Below are positions 60,397 to 64,000 of a stretch of 64,000 nucleotides of DNA, piece after piece. The DNA comes from Prevotella sp. (lineage in GTDB: Bacteria; Bacteroidota; Bacteroidia; Bacteroidales; Bacteroidaceae). The stretch's first letter is position 1. The number at the start of each line of letters is the position of its first letter. Both the position numbers and the translations under genes were made by a program. The DNA lies in the NCBI GenBank assembly GCA_017934525.1, contig JAGBJJ010000009.1, positions 19,743-83,742 of the forward strand. Direction: 5' to 3'. The notes under the pieces were generated by a model. That model was not told the origin of the DNA. It saw only the letters and a program-made list of their open reading frames with translations, and did not search any database.

Positions 60397-62250
60397 TCAG
60401 CTCTCGTAGTCAATCTCATGGTCGAGCAGGTCGAGGAAGTCGTCGAGCACTTGCTGTTCCACGTCACCCATGGCATATTCTTTCTCAGCATCCTTCCGTA
60501 TCTCGGCAATCCATGCGCGGCGGGCTTTCACGTAGTCTTGGCGGATGCGCTCGCAGGCCCTGTCGTCGATTTCGTCGAGATGGTAATAGTCGAGAATCAG
60601 CTGATAGCTCCATGCCCATCGGTAGTCGCTGTAGTGGCAGTTGATGTCTTCGAAGCGGTCGAGCACCTGCTGTATGTTCTCCAGCGTACCGCTCTTCAGG
60701 TCGTTGACAAGTCTCAGCTCTTCGCTCTCAGGCAGCAACAGGCCGGAGAGGTCGCACCAGGGACCTTTGCCTACATCAGACTTGGGTTTGCCGAAGAAGC
60801 CTTCCTTCATGGCTCGCTTCAGTACGGCGCCCATGTAGATGCGCAGGGCAATATCATAGTATTTCAGACCCTTCTGCAGTGAAGATACATTGATGACGTA
60901 TTCGTGGAAGTTGTAGTTCGACACGTTGTCGCCACTGGCATGGCGCAGGTTTTCGAGCACCTTGATGCCCTGCATGATTTCGCCTACGGTGAACGGTGAG
61001 AGCCAGTCGAAGTTGATAATCGACTTCTTCGACTGCTTGGAGCGCTTGTCGCGCTTGGGCCATTTCTTGATGTCGCGGTAGAGTCCCACGGTGGTGATGT
61101 TTCGACCTGGCACGAGGCACATCGTGTCGCCGTAGGCAATGAGGTATGAGAAAGGCAGGTTGCGCGTGTCGGGGTGGTGCATCAGCTTGCCGAAGCACAC
61201 GGAGAAAGCGCCGATGGTGGCGGGCATGAGCACGTAGGCGCCGCTGGCGGTCTTTGTACCTCGCTCCAGCGTGCCGTAGTGTAGGGGTCCCATCTTGTAG
61301 GCGTGGTTAGAGAAGTTGGTGTTCGAGCCGGCATTGTAGAAAGAGAATTGCCCGCCGATGAGCAGGCTCGACTTGTGGTGGCTTGCCGAGAAGGGGCCGC
61401 AGAAGGCAGCGCAGGCTTCGCCGTTGGCCATGTAGGAGTTGGCGAAGAAAAGACTTGCCTCGGCCGTGAAGCCGTTGGTAATCTGGCATGCCTCGCCCAC
61501 GAAGCAGTCTTGCATCTTCACCGAGTTGTTGATGGAGCAGCCGTCGCAGATGATGCTGTTCTCGCAGATGACGCCGGTGCCGATGTAGACGGAGGCGTCT
61601 TCAGAGCTGAGGATGGTGCAGTCGGAGAGGCGCGAGGCGCCGCTAATCTCGCAGTCGCCCTTGATGACGGTGTTGGTGATGTCCTTCGTGTTGACAATCT
61701 TCACGCGGTTGCCTATGATGCCGCGCTCGGGCCGACTGACTCTCACCTCGTCGTCGATGAGCTGTCGGAGCGTGTTGGTGAGCACTTTGTCGTTGGAATA
61801 CTTCACCATGAGGGCGGCCAGCTGCGAGTTGAGTTCGCGGAAGAGCGTCACGTTGCCGTCGCCCATCTCGTTAAGCACTGATATGGTCGAGCCTGCCCCA
61901 TAGCTGGCCCCTTCAAGTGTCTCGAGTGTGCAGACGTTTGAGATGTAACAGTCATCGCCGATGGTGTAGTTGTTGATGAAGCCCGACACCTTCTCGATGA
62001 GACAGTCGTCGCCCACGGCCACATTGCGTAGTGTGGCGTCGTTGATGCCGGAGTGTTTCAGAAATCCCTTCGACACCTCTACTTGTTTGTGGAATGCTCC
62101 CAGACGTATGTCGCCGTAGAACATGACGCGGTGAAAATTATAAGGGCGAAAGTCGGTAGCCACTCTCACGCGGTTCCAGTCTTCTGCCCAGCAGGCATTC
62201 TGTTCGAGCACGCTGATTTCGTCTTGGCTCAGTTGTCTGTATTCTCTCAT
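60397..62250 (-). CDS. DUF4954 family protein with left-handed beta-helix
   Basis: This 617-residue cytosolic protein has hexapeptide-type repeats in its N-terminal half (for example VGDDCLIEKVSGFINNYTIG, DDCYISNVCTL, DCTILSSEDASVYIGTGVIC, ENSIICDGC, CSINNSVKMQDCFVG), which build a left-handed beta-helix as in acyl- or nucleotidyltransferases. The C-terminal half is helical (MQGIKVLENLRHASG, YDYRWAWSYQLILDYY-like segment). The whole matches what I know as DUF4954, common in Bacteroidetes, with no proven activity; a sugar-nucleotide-related role is often guessed. It lies between PL11 and hflX and may belong to either transcript. Confidence 0.85.
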   Translation of the reverse strand: MREYRQLSQDEISVLEQNACWAEDWNRVRVATDFRPYNFHRVMFYGDIRLGAFHKQVEVSKGFLKHSGINDATLRNVAVGDDCLIEKVSGFINNYTIGDDCYISNVCTLETLEGASYGAGSTISVLNEMGDGNVTLFRELNSQLAALMVKYSNDKVLTNTLRQLIDDEVRVSRPERGIIGNRVKIVNTKDITNTVIKGDCEISGASRLSDCTILSSEDASVYIGTGVICENSIICDGCSINNSVKMQDCFVGEACQITNGFTAEASLFFANSYMANGEACAAFCGPFSASHHKSSLLIGGQFSFYNAGSNTNFSNHAYKMGPLHYGTLERGTKTASGAYVLMPATIGAFSVCFGKLMHHPDTRNLPFSYLIAYGDTMCLVPGRNITTVGLYRDIKKWPKRDKRSKQSKKSIINFDWLSPFTVGEIMQGIKVLENLRHASGDNVSNYNFHEYVINVSSLQKGLKYYDIALRIYMGAVLKRAMKEGFFGKPKSDVGKGPWCDLSGLLLPESEELRLVNDLKSGTLENIQQVLDRFEDINCHYSDYRWAWSYQLILDYYHLDEIDDRACERIRQDYVKARRAWIAEIRKDAEKEYAMGDVEQQVLDDFLDLLDHEIDYES

Positions 62251-62289
62251 AATTGTGTATTGTGTGTGGTTGTTGCTTGAAAAAGCCGT

Positions 62290-63630
62290 TCATACAGTTT
62301 CCTCGGTGGGGTAGAGGAAGTCGTTGTATGGGTATTTCTGCACGTGGAGCTGTCTTACCTTATTATATAATATAGTGCGCAGCTCGTCGATATTCTTCTT
62401 CTCGCGTGCCGAAATGAATAGGCAGTCGTCGTTGAGTTTTGCCATCCAGGTCTTCATCAGGTCGTCGAGTGACAGATTCTCGCGTGTGGCAGGCGTCAGG
62501 TCGTCGGCTTCTTTCTCCACCCATGTGTAGGCATCAATTTTGTTGAATACAATCATCGACGGTTTCTCAGAGCATCCCAGCTCAGCCAGCGTCTGCTCTA
62601 CCACGCGAATCTGTTCTTCGAAGTCAGGGTGGCTGATGTCTACCACGTGCACCAGCAGGTCGGCCTCACGCACCTCGTCGAGGGTCGACTTGAACGATTC
62701 AACCAGGTCGCTGGGCAGCTTGCGTATAAAGCCCACCGTGTCGGCCAGCAGGAAAGGCAGGTTGTCGATGGTCATCTTCCTGACGGTGGTGTCGAGTGTG
62801 GCAAAGAGTTTGTTCTCTGCAAACACCTCGCTCTTGGCCAGCAGGTTCATCAGGGTCGACTTGCCCACGTTGGTATAGCCCACCAGAGCCACACGGATGA
62901 GGCGTCCGCGGTTTTTGCGCTGTGTGGTCTTCTGCTTGTCAATCTCGGCCAGCCGCTGCTTAAGCAGTGTGATGCGGTGTAGAATGATACGGCGGTCCAT
63001 CTCCAGCTGGGTCTCACCGGGGCCACGCAGTCCTACGCTGCCTTTTCCGCCGCCGCTTCCCGATCCTCCGGCTTGTCGCTCAAGGTGGGTCCACAGTCGC
63101 TGCAGGCGGGGCAGCATATAGCGGTGCTGGGCCAGCTCCACCTGCGCCTTGGCTTCGGCCGTCTGCGCCCGCATGGCAAAGATGTCGAGTATGAGCGAGG
63201 TACGGTCGAGGATTTTTACACCGAGCTCTTTCTCTATGTTGCGTATCTGCTTCGCCGAGAGCTCGTCGTCGAAGATGACCATGCCTACTGGCTCGGCGTC
63301 AGGCGGCACGCTGTGTTCCTTCTTGTCGGCAGCATTGCCGTTGTCGGCCATTTCGGCTCTCTCGGCTTTCAGCCATTCTTCCCAGCGGTCTTCCCGCTGC
63401 TTGATGTAGGCTCTTATTTCCTGCAGCTTGCCGCTGCCCACGTAGGTCACCTGGCTGGGGCCTCCCACGCGTTGCGTAAATCTTTTTATGGTGCGTGCTC
63501 CGGCAGTGTCAGCCAGAAATTCCAGTTCGTCAAGGTATTCCTGCGTTTTGGCTTCATCTTGCTGTGGGGTAATGAGTCCCACAAGCACAGCCGTCTCAGC
63601 CTTAGCTTCTGAGATGACAAATTCCTTCAT
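62290..63630 (-). CDS. hflX: Ribosome-associated GTPase HflX
   Basis: This 446-residue GTPase splits or rescues stalled ribosomes under stress. The N-terminal HflX domain shows [19 protein letters not shown] and [19 protein letters not shown]; the linker has the family motif [15 protein letters not shown]. The G domain has G1 [13 protein letters not shown], switch/G3 [20 protein letters not shown] and G4 FNKIDAY. A Lys/Asp/Asn-rich insertion near residues 90-115 ([14 protein letters not shown]) is longer than usual. A -7 box lies 32 nt upstream on the minus strand. Confidence 0.96.
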   Translation of the reverse strand: MKEFVISEAKAETAVLVGLITPQQDEAKTQEYLDELEFLADTAGARTIKRFTQRVGGPSQVTYVGSGKLQEIRAYIKQREDRWEEWLKAERAEMADNGNAADKKEHSVPPDAEPVGMVIFDDELSAKQIRNIEKELGVKILDRTSLILDIFAMRAQTAEAKAQVELAQHRYMLPRLQRLWTHLERQAGGSGSGGGKGSVGLRGPGETQLEMDRRIILHRITLLKQRLAEIDKQKTTQRKNRGRLIRVALVGYTNVGKSTLMNLLAKSEVFAENKLFATLDTTVRKMTIDNLPFLLADTVGFIRKLPSDLVESFKSTLDEVREADLLVHVVDISHPDFEEQIRVVEQTLAELGCSEKPSMIVFNKIDAYTWVEKEADDLTPATRENLSLDDLMKTWMAKLNDDCLFISAREKKNIDELRTILYNKVRQLHVQKYPYNDFLYPTEETV

Positions 63631-63661
63631 TTACTATGTTCCAAATTATTTATAACCGCTG

Positions 63662-63669
63662 CAAAGTTA
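63662..63669 (-). promoter_or_regulatory. -7 box of the hflX promoter
   Basis: Read on the minus strand this is TAACTTTG followed by CAGC, matching TAnnTTTG. It lies 32 nt upstream of the hflX ATG. Confidence 0.65.
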
Positions 63670-63768
63670 CTGTAAATTAGGCGAATCACCAAATTTTTGC
63701 TCTATTTTTTACAGACCATGCAGGGGGGGTGACGAAAAACGCTTGGCGGCCGTCTGCGTCCAACAGAA

Positions 63769-63823
63769 GTCTCCGCCGTCTCGCTTCTCTTTCATCAAGA
63801 AAGATTGGCGAAACGGCGGAGAC
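63769..63823. repeat. Long hairpin between the partial gene and hflX
   Basis: The 11-bp perfect outer arms GTCTCCGCCGT (63769-63779) and ACGGCGGAGAC (63813-63823) enclose further pairing (TCTTTC / GAAAGA). It is probably the terminator of the minus-strand gene ending at 63860. A T-run (CGTTTTTC on the minus strand) lies about 30 nt beyond. Confidence 0.65.
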
Positions 63824-63859
63824 CGCTATGCTGTAGCCTGACAGCTGTAATGCCTGCTG

Positions 63860-64000
63860 TTATTTGCGCAGGAACTGCACGGCTTTCTCAATGAGCGGAT
63901 ACATGACGACGTCGTCGGAGATGAAGGGCACCTCCTTGCGGAAAGCCTCGTGAATCTTCATGATGGCAGGCGACGACTTCTTGGGGAAGCGGAACTCCAG
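63860..64000 (-). CDS. 3' end of an unidentified minus-strand gene, cut by the window edge
   Basis: Reading the minus strand from the window edge gives 46 codons without a stop, ending in TAA (plus-strand 63860-63862): LEFRFPKKSSPAIMKIHEAF, then RKEVPFISDDVVMYPLIEKA and VQFLRK. Codon use resembles the neighbours. I do not recognise the family from so short a tail. A strong hairpin follows its stop. Confidence 0.7.
   Translation of the reverse strand: MEFRFPKKSSPAIMKIHEAFRKEVPFISDDVVMYPLIEKAVQFLRK

Noticed and set aside
63700-63760. A further gene between hflX and the partial minus-strand gene
   Set aside because: No frame of useful length with coding character; the space is filled by the hflX promoter and a long hairpin.

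Overview
This 64 kb window is chromosomal DNA of a Bacteroidales bacterium, most probably a fairly GC-rich member of the Prevotellaceae (Prevotella, Segatella or a relative). The evidence is the gene content: SusC/SusD pairs, large secreted glycosidases, GH97, GH115, PL11, a DUF4954 protein and secreted proteins ending in the 'GLYIxxGKKxxxK' tail typical of Prevotella. The promoters also fit, because many genes have a Bacteroidales-type -7 box (TAnnTTTG), several with a TTTG-like -33 box 19-20 nt upstream. I see no rRNA, tRNA, CRISPR array, insertion sequence or phage gene.

Layout. Positions 1-4.3 kb hold the 3' part of purL followed by a tightly coupled pair of half-size chromate-type transporters. 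Positions 4.3-13.4 kb hold secreted hydrolases (two GH43-type enzymes and a GH2 beta-galactosidase), an OmpA-type lipoprotein, a nitroreductase and an M6-type metalloprotease. Positions 13.4-18.5 kb are housekeeping: a free-standing C-terminal module of class II ribonucleotide reductase, folB, a cell-wall amidase, an MCE/MlaD protein and dnaA. Positions 18.6-22.7 kb hold a secreted protein, a small acidic protein, a lipoprotein, and an ECF sigma factor overlapping a gene whose product appears to span both membranes. Positions 22.9-32.3 kb hold a giant PL11 rhamnogalacturonan lyase fused to autotransporter-like repeats, a large secreted protein and a serpin lipoprotein. Positions 32.8-54.1 kb form one long polysaccharide utilization locus: FAS1-SusC-SusD-FAS1-FAS1-SusC-SusD-GH115, then an esterase with its own promoter. 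A membrane-bound TPR/AraC-type regulator follows it. Positions 56.4-63.6 kb are on the minus strand: GH97, PL11, a DUF4954 protein and hflX. A partial minus-strand gene closes the window.

The genes suggest a plant cell-wall degrader. Pectin side chains are addressed by the GH43 arabinanase, GH2 and two PL11 enzymes. Glucuronic-acid-decorated, acetylated glycans (glucuronoxylan or type II arabinogalactan) are addressed by the GH115/esterase locus with two SusCD importers and three FAS1 surface lipoproteins.

The observations most worth following up are an apparently autonomous small RNA gene between the AraC-type regulator and GH97 (promoter, roughly 170 nt body, strong terminator), two intergenic clusters of GGCC-centred palindromes spaced exactly 21 bp apart, the sigma/anti-sigma pair in which the anti-sigma factor carries its own outer-membrane barrel, the double-SusCD triple-FAS1 locus, and a low-GC gene remnant in front of the serpin. 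The translations support the general functions; exact substrates are inference.
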